41,635 bases of DNA, from contig CADBNZ010000041.1 in NCBI GenBank assembly GCA_902796155.1, forward strand, positions 1 to 41,635. Direction: 5' to 3'. This document shows positions 18,344 to 26,570 of the stretch, piece after piece (position 1 is the stretch's first letter; each line of letters opens with the position of its first letter). Source of the DNA: an uncultured Pseudomonadota bacterium (GTDB lineage: Bacteria > Pseudomonadota > Alphaproteobacteria > UBA3830). Below the pieces are notes generated by a model. That model searched no databases, was not told the origin of the DNA, and saw only the letters and a program-made list of their open reading frames with translations. Position numbers and translations under genes: made by a program.

Positions 18344-18649
18344 TTACTGATGCACTTTTATCCAATCAATCAATCGAGCTTTTGAAGCTGCTCCAACATT
18401 AACCGAAATTTTTTCGCCTTTTTTAAAGATCGCAATAGTTGGAATACTCATAACATTATATTCAGACGCAAGATTTGGGCTCTCATCAATATTAATTTTT
18501 ACAATATCGACATTAATTTCCGATTGTATTTCTTCCAAAAATGGAGCAATCATTCTGCATGGTCCGCACCAATCCGCATAAAAATCAACCAAAACAAAAT
18601 CTTTGCTCAATACATCTTCTTTAAACTTTTCTTCATTTGTAAGAATCAT
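18344..18649 (-). CDS. trxA: Thioredoxin
   Basis: A 101-aa cytoplasmic thioredoxin that reduces protein disulfides. The active site DFYADWCGPCRMIAPF places the redox cysteines at residues 28 and 31; the cis-proline loop MSIPTIAIFKKG is present. AAGGAGGATGAT precedes ATG 18649, a strong ribosome binding site. It follows murA by 16 bases and precedes rsmG by 12, so it is within the same transcript. Alphaproteobacteria often keep trxA close to addAB, as here. Confidence 0.97.
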   Translation of the reverse strand: MILTNEEKFKEDVLSKDFVLVDFYADWCGPCRMIAPFLEEIQSEINVDIVKINIDESPNLASEYNVMSIPTIAIFKKGEKISVNVGAASKARLIDWIKVHQ

Positions 18650-18665
18650 ATCATCCTCCTTAAAT

Positions 18666-19940
18666 CTATTGTATTCTATCTATAACCACACCACAACCGG
18701 CAAGCTTTTCTTTTACACAGCTATATCCTCTATCCAAATGATATACTCTGTCAATCACTGTCTTGCCATTCGCCGCCAAAGCAGACAAAACTAAACTAGA
18801 TGACGCTCTCAAATCAGTTGCCATAACAGGAGCGCCTTTTAACCCGTTCACTCCGATAATCTTCGCATGCGCATTATGAATCTCTATATTTGCTCCCATT
18901 CGCGACAATTCAGCAACGTGCATAAATCTATTTTCCCATATATTTTCTTGAATATTCGATTCTCCATCGGCAAGACAAAGCAATGCCATTGTCTGTGCTT
19001 GAAGATCCGTCGGAAATCCTGGATAAGACTCTGTCTGTATATCAACCGGCGCAATGTGCCCACTGGATTCAACTCTTAAACCATTATCAATGTCAGTAAA
19101 AATCAGTCCTACTTGCTCCATTTTTTCAACAAACGAAGGTAGCAAGCTCCTGAAATCTCCACCAATTAAATTCACACATCCATTAGTAATTCCAGCTGCT
19201 ATGGCATAAGTTCCAGCCTCTATTCTATCAGGAATAACACTATGTTCAGTATGATGTAAGCTATTCACACCATTAATAACGATCGTACTCGTACCATGAC
19301 CTGATATATCAGCCCCCATTTTATTGAGGCAGTTCGCCAAATCAACAATTTCAGGCTCCCTGGCCGCATTTTTCAGTACAGTAGTACCACTCGCAAGAAC
19401 CGCCGCCATCATAACGTTTTCAGTTCCTGTTACTGTGACTATCGGAAAATCAATTTCCGCTCCTTTCAATCCATGCGGAGCACTTGCATGAACATATCCG
19501 TCTCTCAAGTCGACATTCGCCCCCAACGCCTGCATGCCTTTCAAATGAAGATCTATAGGACGTACACCAATCGAACAGCCTCCAGGCAAAGAAACCATAC
19601 ACATACCAAACCTAGAGAGCAAAGGCCCAAGTATTAGTATCGACGCGCGCATTTTTTTCACGATTTCATAAGGAGCTGTAAAATTATCAATCGAATCAGT
19701 CTTTAAAGAAATCGTTTGAAAATCTAAACTATCGCTTGTTATATGAGGAACTGCCCCCAATTCTTCTAATAAATTGAGCATGGTTTTCACATCAACCAAA
19801 GGAGAAACGTTTTTCAGAGTCAAACTATCATCAGATAGCAAACTAGCAGCCAGCAGTGGGAGAGCAGCATTTTTTGCCCCTGAAATATGAACTGTGCCAT
19901 TGATTCTCTGCGGACCGACTATTTCTATTTTTGCCGTCAT
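18666..19940 (-). CDS. murA: UDP-N-acetylglucosamine 1-carboxyvinyltransferase
   Basis: A 424-aa EPSP-synthase-fold enzyme that transfers enolpyruvate from PEP to UDP-GlcNAc, the first committed step of peptidoglycan synthesis. [18 protein letters not shown] (substrate-binding Lys-Asn pair) opens the protein; [15 protein letters not shown] holds the catalytic cysteine at residue 122, the target of fosfomycin; [18 protein letters not shown] and [13 protein letters not shown] are also conserved. Length is normal. It is the likely first gene of the murA-trxA-rsmG-addB-addA block. Presence of Cys rather than Asp at 122 predicts fosfomycin sensitivity of the enzyme itself. Confidence 0.96.
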   Translation of the reverse strand: MTAKIEIVGPQRINGTVHISGAKNAALPLLAASLLSDDSLTLKNVSPLVDVKTMLNLLEELGAVPHITSDSLDFQTISLKTDSIDNFTAPYEIVKKMRASILILGPLLSRFGMCMVSLPGGCSIGVRPIDLHLKGMQALGANVDLRDGYVHASAPHGLKGAEIDFPIVTVTGTENVMMAAVLASGTTVLKNAAREPEIVDLANCLNKMGADISGHGTSTIVINGVNSLHHTEHSVIPDRIEAGTYAIAAGITNGCVNLIGGDFRSLLPSFVEKMEQVGLIFTDIDNGLRVESSGHIAPVDIQTESYPGFPTDLQAQTMALLCLADGESNIQENIWENRFMHVAELSRMGANIEIHNAHAKIIGVNGLKGAPVMATDLRASSSLVLSALAANGKTVIDRVYHLDRGYSCVKEKLAGCGVVIDRIQ

Positions 19941-20179
19941 ATGACTATTTCCAAACGTATGATATTTCTACTTATGAATATGATTGTACTGTTATTTCAG
20001 CAAATCGCAAGATTGAAATTAAAAAACTCTCTTTCTTTATAGAAAAATAGAAAAAACGAGAAATCGGGAAAAAAAGCGTTGCATATTCATGACGACAACC
20101 GAGAAAAGTACTTAAATAACAGCATATTATCGTACGCGAATATGCAAAATCGCCACCTTCATTTATATTAATTTTATGA

Positions 20180-20743
20180 TTATACTCCAGCTTTCGGATC
20201 GATCGTTTTTTGTCCGCGAATCCATCCGCACTGACAAAGCTCGCCAGTTTGCAATGCATCAAGTACTCTCAGCGCCTCATTGGGATTTCTACCAACGTTA
20301 GGGTCCGTAACCATCACAAAGCGAATAATATTTTCGGGATCAAGAATAAATAATGCTCTTTGAGCCACTCCTGAATTTTTACACAAGATGCCAAGCTCCG
20401 TGCACAATTCTCTCTTTACATCAGCCATCAGAGGAAATGGCAGTTTGTTCAACTCAGGTTTGTATTTTCTCCACGCCCAGTGTACAAATTCACTATCGAC
20501 ACTACAGCCTAAAATTTGAGTATTCCTTTTCTTAAATTCATCCAGCATATTTGCAAAAGCTATAATTTCAGTTGGACAAACGAACGTAAAATCCTTTGGG
20601 TAAAAGAAAATAAGCTTCCACTGATCTTTATAGGTCGATTCAGTTATTACTTTGAACGCGTTATCAATGCTGATCTGATCCAATGGAAGATCCGAAATTG
20701 CAACTAAATTAAAATTTGGAAATTTATCACCGACTGTTAACAC
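20180..20743 (-). CDS. AhpC-type peroxiredoxin
   Basis: A 187-aa peroxiredoxin that reduces hydroperoxides and peroxynitrite. I place the start at GTG 20743 because GGAG lies 8 bases before it and the protein then begins MLTVGDKFPNF like the family; a TTG 27 bases upstream is less likely. The peroxidatic cysteine is Cys56 in YPKDFTFVCPTEI. The C-terminal ELCQCGW has two cysteines spaced like the three-cysteine AhpC proteins that are recycled by AhpD or thioredoxin. Trx reductant could come from trxA in the same block. A 239-bp gap separates it from murA, so it may be a separate unit. Confidence 0.92.
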   Translation of the reverse strand: MLTVGDKFPNFNLVAISDLPLDQISIDNAFKVITESTYKDQWKLIFFYPKDFTFVCPTEIIAFANMLDEFKKRNTQILGCSVDSEFVHWAWRKYKPELNKLPFPLMADVKRELCTELGILCKNSGVAQRALFILDPENIIRFVMVTDPNVGRNPNEALRVLDALQTGELCQCGWIRGQKTIDPKAGV

Positions 20744-20775
20744 TATTAATACTCCTTCAATATCACACAAATACC

Positions 20776-20931
20776 ATGAAGGCAGTATACAATTGCAAAA
20801 ATGATTTTAGCAATATTGTAAAAGCCGCAGCAGTTTCTACTGTGTTTTCTCTATGTATTTTTTATATTTATTATGATAACTCATCTCGTTTTAAGAATCT
20901 TTTACAGGAAACAGACCTGGTTTTGGGCTGA
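20776..20931 (+). CDS. Possible 51-aa single-span membrane protein
   Basis: A short frame from ATG 20776 encodes a basic N terminus, one hydrophobic span (AAAVSTVFSLCIFYIYY) and a polar tail. It diverges from the peroxiredoxin start and its last 40 bases overlap the 3' end of the second TadE-like gene on the other strand. No clear ribosome binding site is visible. It may be a real small membrane protein or a chance frame. Confidence 0.25.
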   Translation: MKAVYNCKNDFSNIVKAAAVSTVFSLCIFYIYYDNSSRFKNLLQETDLVLG

Positions 20932-21642
20932 TAACCAATTCGTATATAAAACTCTCTTTTTTACCAAGGAAATTTCCTCCTACACCAATTGATGGTTTTA
21001 ATATGTGGAAGCCTAATTGAGACTTAAACAGTTCGTCTCTTCCAATTGGCACGTGATAATAACATCTTATAAGGAGCCGTTCTTCACCAACTTTATCGCA
21101 AACCAAATCAGGATGTATTGCTTCAATTTCGCTCGGAGTTTTCGTTGATGAATTCATTGCTTTGTTCATTCCATCGAAAAGTGAATTTACTGCTGGTTTT
21201 CCTCTACCCGTAGTGATAGAACAAACTTGGTGTTGATAATTACCGTTGTCGTTTTTTTTAACATAAAGGTAATGTGTTAGAAAATAAATTCCGAGAGGAT
21301 AAGGACTAAACATTGCGTTTGTATGAAACAAATTGAGAGAGCTTGCATAACTTATCCGAGCTAAATCGCTCAGTGTGAGCTGTTTATCCGTATGTGTATT
21401 TGTAACGTGCTGAACCATACTAGCAATAAGATATGCTAAGTTTCGAATTTTGTTTTTTAACTCATAAAATCGGTAGTGGTCATTTACAAAGAAAAGAAGA
21501 GCGATACAAACGGGAATACTGAATGTGAACTCGATTAATATGCCGCCTTTATGTGGTTTTCGGATGCGCAACACCATGCGCAAAAAGTAATTACCCCCCC
21601 CGTCAATTTTTTTTGCAAGGCAATTTTGAATGGCTTGAACAT
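20891..21642 (-). CDS. TadE-like pseudopilin, copy 2, leader out of frame at a G8 tract
   Basis: Paralogue of the 11255-11981 gene. The shared segment LRIRKPHKGGILIEFTFSIP and HFVNDHYR-like FFVNDHYRFYEL, the middle EAIHPDLVC and the end ISPKPGLFPV are conserved, while the rest has diverged and indels are present. The long frame begins at TTG 21583 without a ribosome binding site. ATG 21642 has GGAGG 8 bases upstream and encodes MFKPFKIALQKKLTGG up to eight G (21594-21601 on the plus strand, as C). Removing two G or adding one joins the leader to the long frame as TGGNYFLRMVLRIRK, giving 249 aa. Thus both copies require 6 or 9 G to be in frame but carry 7 and 8. A Tad-type minor pseudopilin is the likely product. 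Promoter not identified. Confidence 0.75.
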
Positions 21643-21740
21643 AGTAACAGCCTCCGATTCTACATAAGCCGATTTTAATGGATAATTGTTAAGAAAATGG
21701 AAAGATTTTGCGTAAATCATTGCTTGATGGATTATTTTTA

Positions 21741-22028
21741 CTGGATTCTTCAGTCGCTTTGCTCCCTCAGAATGACACCTGTTCAGGTAGGGCTTGTCTT
21801 AAGTTTTGAGGCGTCTTCCTTGTTATTTCGCAGCCTCCTTCATCATCGCTATCCTGCGTTTTTTTTCCACGTTCCCCTCGTCATCCTGATGGAGCGAAGC
21901 GACCGAAGGATCCAGTTTTCGAAAAACAACAATACATCACTACAACTCTGGATTCTTCACTGCGTTCAGAATGACGGGGGAGAAGTGGCGCCGTTTGATT
22001 GTGCGGGATTCTCTCCTTCAAAATGACC
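21741..22028. repeat. Cluster of palindromic intergenic repeats
   Basis: Four versions of one element occur: 21741-21776, 21948-21980 and 22005-22028 read CTGGATTCTTC...CAGAATGAC, while 21880-21915 is the reverse complement (GTCATCCTGA...GGATCCAG). The inverted pair at 21880 and 21948 can fold into a long hairpin or cruciform. These repeats fill most of the 570-bp gap between the second TadE-like gene and carD. The 109-codon open frame over them is a by-product of the repeats, not a gene. Confidence 0.75.
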
Positions 22029-22213
22029 TGGTAGAATGGATGAGCTTTTATAGTTTCAGAACGACGAATTAGAACTGATTGTTAAACTTATCCCATCCAA
22101 CCCTCATTTATCAACATCTTCATAAATTATGTGCCAAAAATAGTAAAAACTTCTTTTAAAATCCTTAAAAAAGTATTAATATGCTGATAAATAAAGGATT
22201 ATAGGGACAGATC

Positions 22214-22705
22214 ATGAAAAAAGAGATTTTCAAATCCGGACAGTATGTTGTATATCCTGCTCATGGAGTTGGTGTCGTGCAAGGCATTGAAACTGAGAAT
22301 ATTGCAGGTACTGAATTGAAAGTCTTGGTAATTTCATTTGAAAAAGACAAAATGGTCGTGCGCCTACCTCTAAACAGCTCTATAGCCAAAAAAGTTCGCT
22401 CTCTCTGCAGCAAAGAAGACATGGAAAAAGCAATAGAAAGCCTTCGCACTCCGACTAAAGCAAAAAAAATGATGTGGAGTCGCAGAGCACAGGAATATGA
22501 AGCAAAAATCAATTCTGGCGATATTATGTCTATAACACAGGTTGTTCGCGATTTGCATAGGACAGCTACACAGCCGGAACATTCGTATAGTGAGCGTCAG
22601 ATATATCAGGAAGCTATGGATCGCCTCATGCGAGAGTACGCAGCCGTCGCTCAAATTGATGAAGACGAAGCTATGGAAAAGCTAAAAGAAGCTTTAGCTG
22701 CATAA
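22214..22705 (+). CDS. carD: CarD-family transcription regulator
   Basis: A 163-aa RNA-polymerase-binding protein. The N-terminal Tudor-like domain FKSGQYVVYPAHGVGVVQGIE...VISFEKDKMVVRLPLN binds the polymerase beta subunit, and the helical C-terminal domain (WSRRAQEYEAKINSGDI...LMREYAAVAQIDEDEAMEKL) contacts promoter DNA and stabilises open complexes. AGGGA lies 7 bases before ATG 22214. It is divergent from the whole 12-21.6 kb block. CarD often controls rRNA and stress promoters in alphaproteobacteria. Length is standard. Confidence 0.95.
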   Translation: MKKEIFKSGQYVVYPAHGVGVVQGIETENIAGTELKVLVISFEKDKMVVRLPLNSSIAKKVRSLCSKEDMEKAIESLRTPTKAKKMMWSRRAQEYEAKINSGDIMSITQVVRDLHRTATQPEHSYSERQIYQEAMDRLMREYAAVAQIDEDEAMEKLKEALAA

Positions 22706-22714
22706 TTCATTAAT

Positions 22715-22975
22715 AATCACAATTATTTCATTTGGACGTTTTGTTAACACTGAAAGTATTAACAAATTGTTAATAAGGTGTTAATAAAATGCTAATTTTT
22801 TGAATCAGCACAATTGTTCTCATTTCATCCACAAAAAATCCACAAATTTATCAGTTGAGAGAGTGTTCATTTACAGACGTTGAATATATTTAATCAGTAA
22901 TTCACAAGAACAATATATAACAACAAATATATTGAATAATTATATTTATTGTTGTAAAAGATATTCGATTGGATC
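22715..22975. other. Candidate chromosomal replication origin (AT-rich gap with TTAA-N7 and DnaA-like boxes)
   Basis: This 280-bp gap between carD and tRNA-Pro holds TTAA blocks at 22759, 22770 and 22781, each separated by exactly 7 bases (a fourth is at 22744), which is the CtrA consensus TTAA-N7-TTAA in tandem. DnaA-box-like nonamers in one orientation follow: TCATCCACA (22825), AAATCCACA (22836) and TAATTCACA (22898), each one or two bases from TTATCCACA. A very AT-rich stretch (22880-22960) follows. parS sites are 4.5 kb away and the flanking genes diverge. No ncRNA or gene was recognised here. The role is inferred; the boxes are imperfect. Confidence 0.45.
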
Positions 22976-22985
22976 GCTCCAATGT

Positions 22986-23062
<77 letters not shown>

Positions 23063-23074
23063 CTTATTTTTCTT

Positions 23075-23795
23075 TTAAACTATTACTCTTGCTATTGTTA
23101 ATACAATAATCTCTTTAGCGGATTGTTTTTTTAAAACTTTTGCGCACTCGTTTACTGTAGATCCAGTAGTAAAAACGTCATCTATAAGTAAAATTCGTTT
23201 ATTTTCCAGGAGATGTTTGTATTTTTTGTTGATTCCAAATGAGCCTATAACATTCTTTCGTCTTTGATTGCCAGATAAACCTTCTTGCGGAGAAGTTTGT
23301 TTGATCTTTTTGAGAATTCTTGGTTCATATTTCACATTGCTAATATCGCTTATCTTTAGGGCTAATAACTCAGATTGGTTATATTTTCGTTTTAATCTTT
23401 TCGTAAAATGAATAGGAACGGGGATAATCAAGTCAGAGCTTTCGATCTCTAAAGTTGCGATTCTAAACATCCATTGTGTTAACATTTTAGCTAAATAAGT
23501 GGCATCAGAATGCTTAAATTTCAGTATTATTTTCTTAGAAAAATCATCGTATACGAAAACAGACACAGCTTTATCAAAATATAGCTTCTTGGAAGCACAC
23601 TGCGCGCATACAGAGTCAACAGATTCCATCTCAGTTATAAAAGGTTGTCCGCATATACGGCATTTTGGTTCGGAAATCCATCTTATTTTAGACCAACAAT
23701 CTGGACACAAACCTTCAGAGTCAAGCAAACATTCACAAATTCCACATCTCGATGGGAAAAGTATATCTTTAAAAAAATCTATATTTATTTTTCAT
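23075..23795 (-). CDS. ComF-family phosphoribosyltransferase-like protein, N-terminal frame broken at a T7 run
   Basis: ComF proteins have an N-terminal four-cysteine zinc finger and a phosphoribosyltransferase domain; they are linked to DNA uptake and recombination. The PRTase signature ILLIDDVFTTGSTVNECAKVL is intact. The finger reads CGICEC...LCPDCW and a second ribbon CRICG...CAQC follows. The only in-frame start is TTG 23728, which would remove the first two finger cysteines. A frame starting ATG 23795 (MKNKYRFF) stops just after a run of seven T (A at 23771-23777). Losing one T joins it to KDILFPSRCGICEC, giving a normal 239-aa protein. So there is either a 1-bp frameshift, slippage at the T run, or a shortened protein. 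The coordinates include the leader. Confidence 0.8.
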
Positions 23796-23855
23796 ACGTT
23801 CATATATTCTAAACTTATGTAGTTTAATGTATTTATCGGATTATAAGAGGTAATC

Positions 23856-25610
23856 GTGGAATTTTTATTAAATCATACGAGATTATTTGCATTTTCGTTT
23901 TCGACGCTACTTGCACAGTCGTTGTTTATGCTTATTTCATTCTATCTTTCGAAAAAATTTATAAATATGGAAATGGATAAGTTAAAGAGAGAGTCTACGC
24001 ACCTGGATCTCGGAATCATTCTCGCTTTTGGTATGATTATCTCTACAATCATATCTTTTATAGGAACATTGATTGTCAGTGCGATCGCTAAATATTACTT
24101 TACGAATCCAGAGTACTTATACAATTCATATTTTGAGCTACTTGTTTTTTTCTCTGCTATTTTGCTTGCGAGCTGCGTGCTGTTTTCAAGACCAAAAGAA
24201 CATTTGAGATTCAAAAATATTTCTCATGCGGATTCGAAAAACGTTCATAAAAAATTTACAAGGCTGATTCTTGTCTCCTTACTTATAACGACAGTAGCGT
24301 ATTCTGTAGTTAATACATTGCTTGGAACACAATATAGTTTAATTTGTGAATATTGCGCTATAGGAGTGATAATAATTTATTGCTTTGTTGAGATTGGTTT
24401 ATCGCACGATCTTATATCTAAAATCTTGAATCTGAAAAAGACAAAGCCGACCAGCATTTCTGCAAAAATAGTTAATTTCCTAAATCATAAATTTCAGTAT
24501 GTAATTCTGTTTTGTATGATTTATGCTGTAGAAATAAACTGCAGAGATCAATTGAATGATACAGCTGCATTTACTCATATAAATAATGTGTATTTATTTC
24601 TTTTAGCTATAATTGCGTTTCAGTGCGTTGTTGTAGTTATAGTAAATAAGTTTTTGGCCTATATAAATTCGTTAGATGATGGAACACGTTCAGAGCATCT
24701 TGTCCAAAGCAGAAGTAATAATGTGATTTGGATGAGCAATTTTATTGTGCTTGCAATGTATTTTGTGGTGATTTGTACAGCGCTTCAGTATGTAGGACTC
24801 AACATAAAAAGATACGTTTTCAATGAATATTTCATGATCGTTGTGTTTGGTTCATTCATTACGGTTATGCTGTGCCGTGTTTTTAACGAATTCAGAGATA
24901 TGGTTCTTGAAAAAGCAGAGAAAGGAGATAAAAAACACTATCTGAAATTGAAGACATTTGCACCAACTTTATCGGCGGTTTTTTATTTTGTTTTGTTTTT
25001 TACTGCTGTTTTGATAATTTTATCGAATCTTGGAATTGATGTAACGCCAGTTGTTGCTTCTTTTTCGATTTTCAGCGCAGCATTTGCTTTGGCATCGCAA
25101 GACATAATTAAGGCATTTTTGCAGGGACTTACGCTGCTGATTGAAAAAAATCTATATATCGGCGATTTCGTGGATATAAACGACAAAAGCGGGACGATAG
25201 AAAAGCTTTCCGTGCGAGTGCTGTATCTTAGAGCGGTTAATGGCTGCTTACACGTTATTCCTTACAATACAATAAACAGCATTACGAATCATTCGGATAG
25301 TTATACACGCCATTCTGAGGTTTTAAGACTTGTATCTCAAGATGATGTCGATAAAGCATCCAAAATTTTGATCGATCTTGTAGAGGAAATGAAGAAAGAA
25401 CCTCAGTATAAAGGCAAAATATTGAGCGAGGTTGTTGTTTACGGACTGGAGCCATTTGGACTAGCAGGAGTGAAAGTCAAATGGGAAGTTATTACGCATC
25501 CTAGCTTAATACATGTAGTAGATGACATATATCAACGTTTGGCTAGGAAGTTTAAGCAGGCAAGAATTCAGATGCCGGAAATGGCTAATAGTGTGAGTAT
25601 TAAGGAATAA
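23856..25610 (+). CDS. MscS-family mechanosensitive channel
   Basis: A 584-aa inner-membrane protein starting at GTG 23856, with AAGAGG 5 bases upstream. About ten hydrophobic segments precede the conserved MscS pore and beta domain: LGIDVTPVVASFSIFSAAFALASQDIIKAFLQGLTLL (pore helix) and EKNLYIGDFVDINDKSGTIEKLSVRVLYLRAVNGCLHVIPYNTINSITNHS. It is larger than E. coli MscS (286 aa), having extra N-terminal helices. MscS channels open when membrane tension rises and release solutes after osmotic downshock. The next gene, a small lipoprotein, begins 51 bases on and may be co-transcribed. Confidence 0.92.
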   Translation: MEFLLNHTRLFAFSFSTLLAQSLFMLISFYLSKKFINMEMDKLKRESTHLDLGIILAFGMIISTIISFIGTLIVSAIAKYYFTNPEYLYNSYFELLVFFSAILLASCVLFSRPKEHLRFKNISHADSKNVHKKFTRLILVSLLITTVAYSVVNTLLGTQYSLICEYCAIGVIIIYCFVEIGLSHDLISKILNLKKTKPTSISAKIVNFLNHKFQYVILFCMIYAVEINCRDQLNDTAAFTHINNVYLFLLAIIAFQCVVVVIVNKFLAYINSLDDGTRSEHLVQSRSNNVIWMSNFIVLAMYFVVICTALQYVGLNIKRYVFNEYFMIVVFGSFITVMLCRVFNEFRDMVLEKAEKGDKKHYLKLKTFAPTLSAVFYFVLFFTAVLIILSNLGIDVTPVVASFSIFSAAFALASQDIIKAFLQGLTLLIEKNLYIGDFVDINDKSGTIEKLSVRVLYLRAVNGCLHVIPYNTINSITNHSDSYTRHSEVLRLVSQDDVDKASKILIDLVEEMKKEPQYKGKILSEVVVYGLEPFGLAGVKVKWEVITHPSLIHVVDDIYQRLARKFKQARIQMPEMANSVSIKE

Positions 25611-25661
25611 TAAAGAAAAAAAGAATATTTATATAGTTATGTTGTTTTGGAGATAAGAAAA

Positions 25662-26051
25662 ATGAAAAAAGGCGTATTATTCTCAGTCGTATGTTTCTCT
25701 GTATTGCTGTCTGGATGCAGTGATTTTTCTTTTTTTGAAGGAAATTCTTGCGCAGAAAACATTGCTGACAGGCATAAACAAAAGCTGAAGCAATATTTCA
25801 CGAACGGAGGCAGAGGTAATACCGACGTTTCTACTCTTATAGCGGAGACAAGAAAAATCTCTCAGAAATTGAAGGCTGCGGGTATGAAAGAACGAGCAAA
25901 CAAATTTGATTCTTATATCGATGTGCTTACATATGGAAATAAAACAATAGACGAATCGATTAAAGACGTTGAAAATTTAGTGCGAAACAAAGAAGGCAGC
26001 CACGGAGAAAACGGTAAAGTCTGCAGTTTCCTGAACAGTGTGTTTCCATAG
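25662..26051 (+). CDS. Small lipoprotein of unknown function
   Basis: A 129-aa protein. I chose ATG 25662 because GGAG lies 8 bases upstream and the resulting N terminus (MKKGVLFSVVCFSVLLSGC) is a typical lipoprotein signal, with the lipidated cysteine at residue 19. The mature part is mostly helical and charged, with a second cysteine pair (Cys near the lipobox and Cys near the C terminus). I recognise no family. Lysine-rich character and lack of an Asp at position +2 suggest outer-membrane sorting via Lol, and lolD is present in the window. It follows the MscS gene closely. Confidence 0.75.
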   Translation: MKKGVLFSVVCFSVLLSGCSDFSFFEGNSCAENIADRHKQKLKQYFTNGGRGNTDVSTLIAETRKISQKLKAAGMKERANKFDSYIDVLTYGNKTIDESIKDVENLVRNKEGSHGENGKVCSFLNSVFP

Positions 26052-26170
26052 ACAAAAAAACGCCATCTAATAATACTGATTTAGTTTATTCAATCATTAA
26101 TTGTCTATATTATTATTTCAATATTATCTCATATTACAGGGTATACAAAGAATACGACGGCATATTTTGC

Positions 26171-26199
26171 TTGACAAATACCGTATTCTGAGCTACTAT
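26171..26199 (+). promoter_or_regulatory. Strong-looking promoter with no gene downstream on its strand
   Basis: TTGACA (26171-26176), a 17-bp spacer and TACTAT (26194-26199; overlapping TATTAT-like sequence follows) form a good sigma-70-type promoter. Reading rightward it meets no plus-strand start codon before the 40-aa minus-strand ORF at 26326-26448. It may drive a small RNA antisense to that ORF, or be a remnant. Confidence 0.4.
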
Positions 26200-26325
26200 A
26201 TTATAGTTCCACTGCAAATCTAGGCGATAATTGTCTGCTACTGCCATCGCTACATCATATATGTACCAATACGAAATTGGTCACGCTCGTTCGTATATTT
26301 CCGTGATACTGCTACGATTGTGTTC

Positions 26326-26448
26326 TTAATCAAGTCCAAGCATCGCGATCAGCATAATCATAACCATGAGGAGAAGTCTCTTTTCCCATTCCTCATCGTT
26401 CTTCGCTAAGGCTTCTTCTAGTTCAGTATTTGAGGACAATTTTGTCAT
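26326..26448 (-). CDS. 40-aa single-span membrane protein
   Basis: Too short for a standard gene call. The frame starts ATG 26448 with GGAG 6-7 bases upstream and encodes an acidic N-terminal half (TELEEALAKNDEEWEKR) followed by a continuous hydrophobic helix (LLLMVMIMLIAMLGL), ending at TAA. A promoter-like pair lies upstream on the minus strand: TTAACT (26546-26541) and TATATA (26524-26519) with a 16-bp spacer. The good ribosome binding site and clean amphipathic-to-hydrophobic layout argue it is real. It resembles the size and topology of type I toxins or small membrane regulators; function unknown. A convergent promoter at 26171 could produce an antisense RNA. Confidence 0.55.
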   Translation of the reverse strand: MTKLSSNTELEEALAKNDEEWEKRLLLMVMIMLIAMLGLD

Positions 26449-26570
26449 CTTTATCTCCGTTAATTATCTCGTTTTTGAGCTCTGCTTACAGAACAAAAAC
26501 TTATTAAAACCTACGTATATATAGAGTATCGCACTTAAAAGTTAATAATTTACAAACAAAGGAAGAAAAA

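Noticed and set aside
21697-22026. 109-codon open frame between the second TadE-like gene and carD
   Set aside because: It runs through several copies of the palindromic repeat and has no ribosome binding site or domain; the open frame is a by-product of the repeats.
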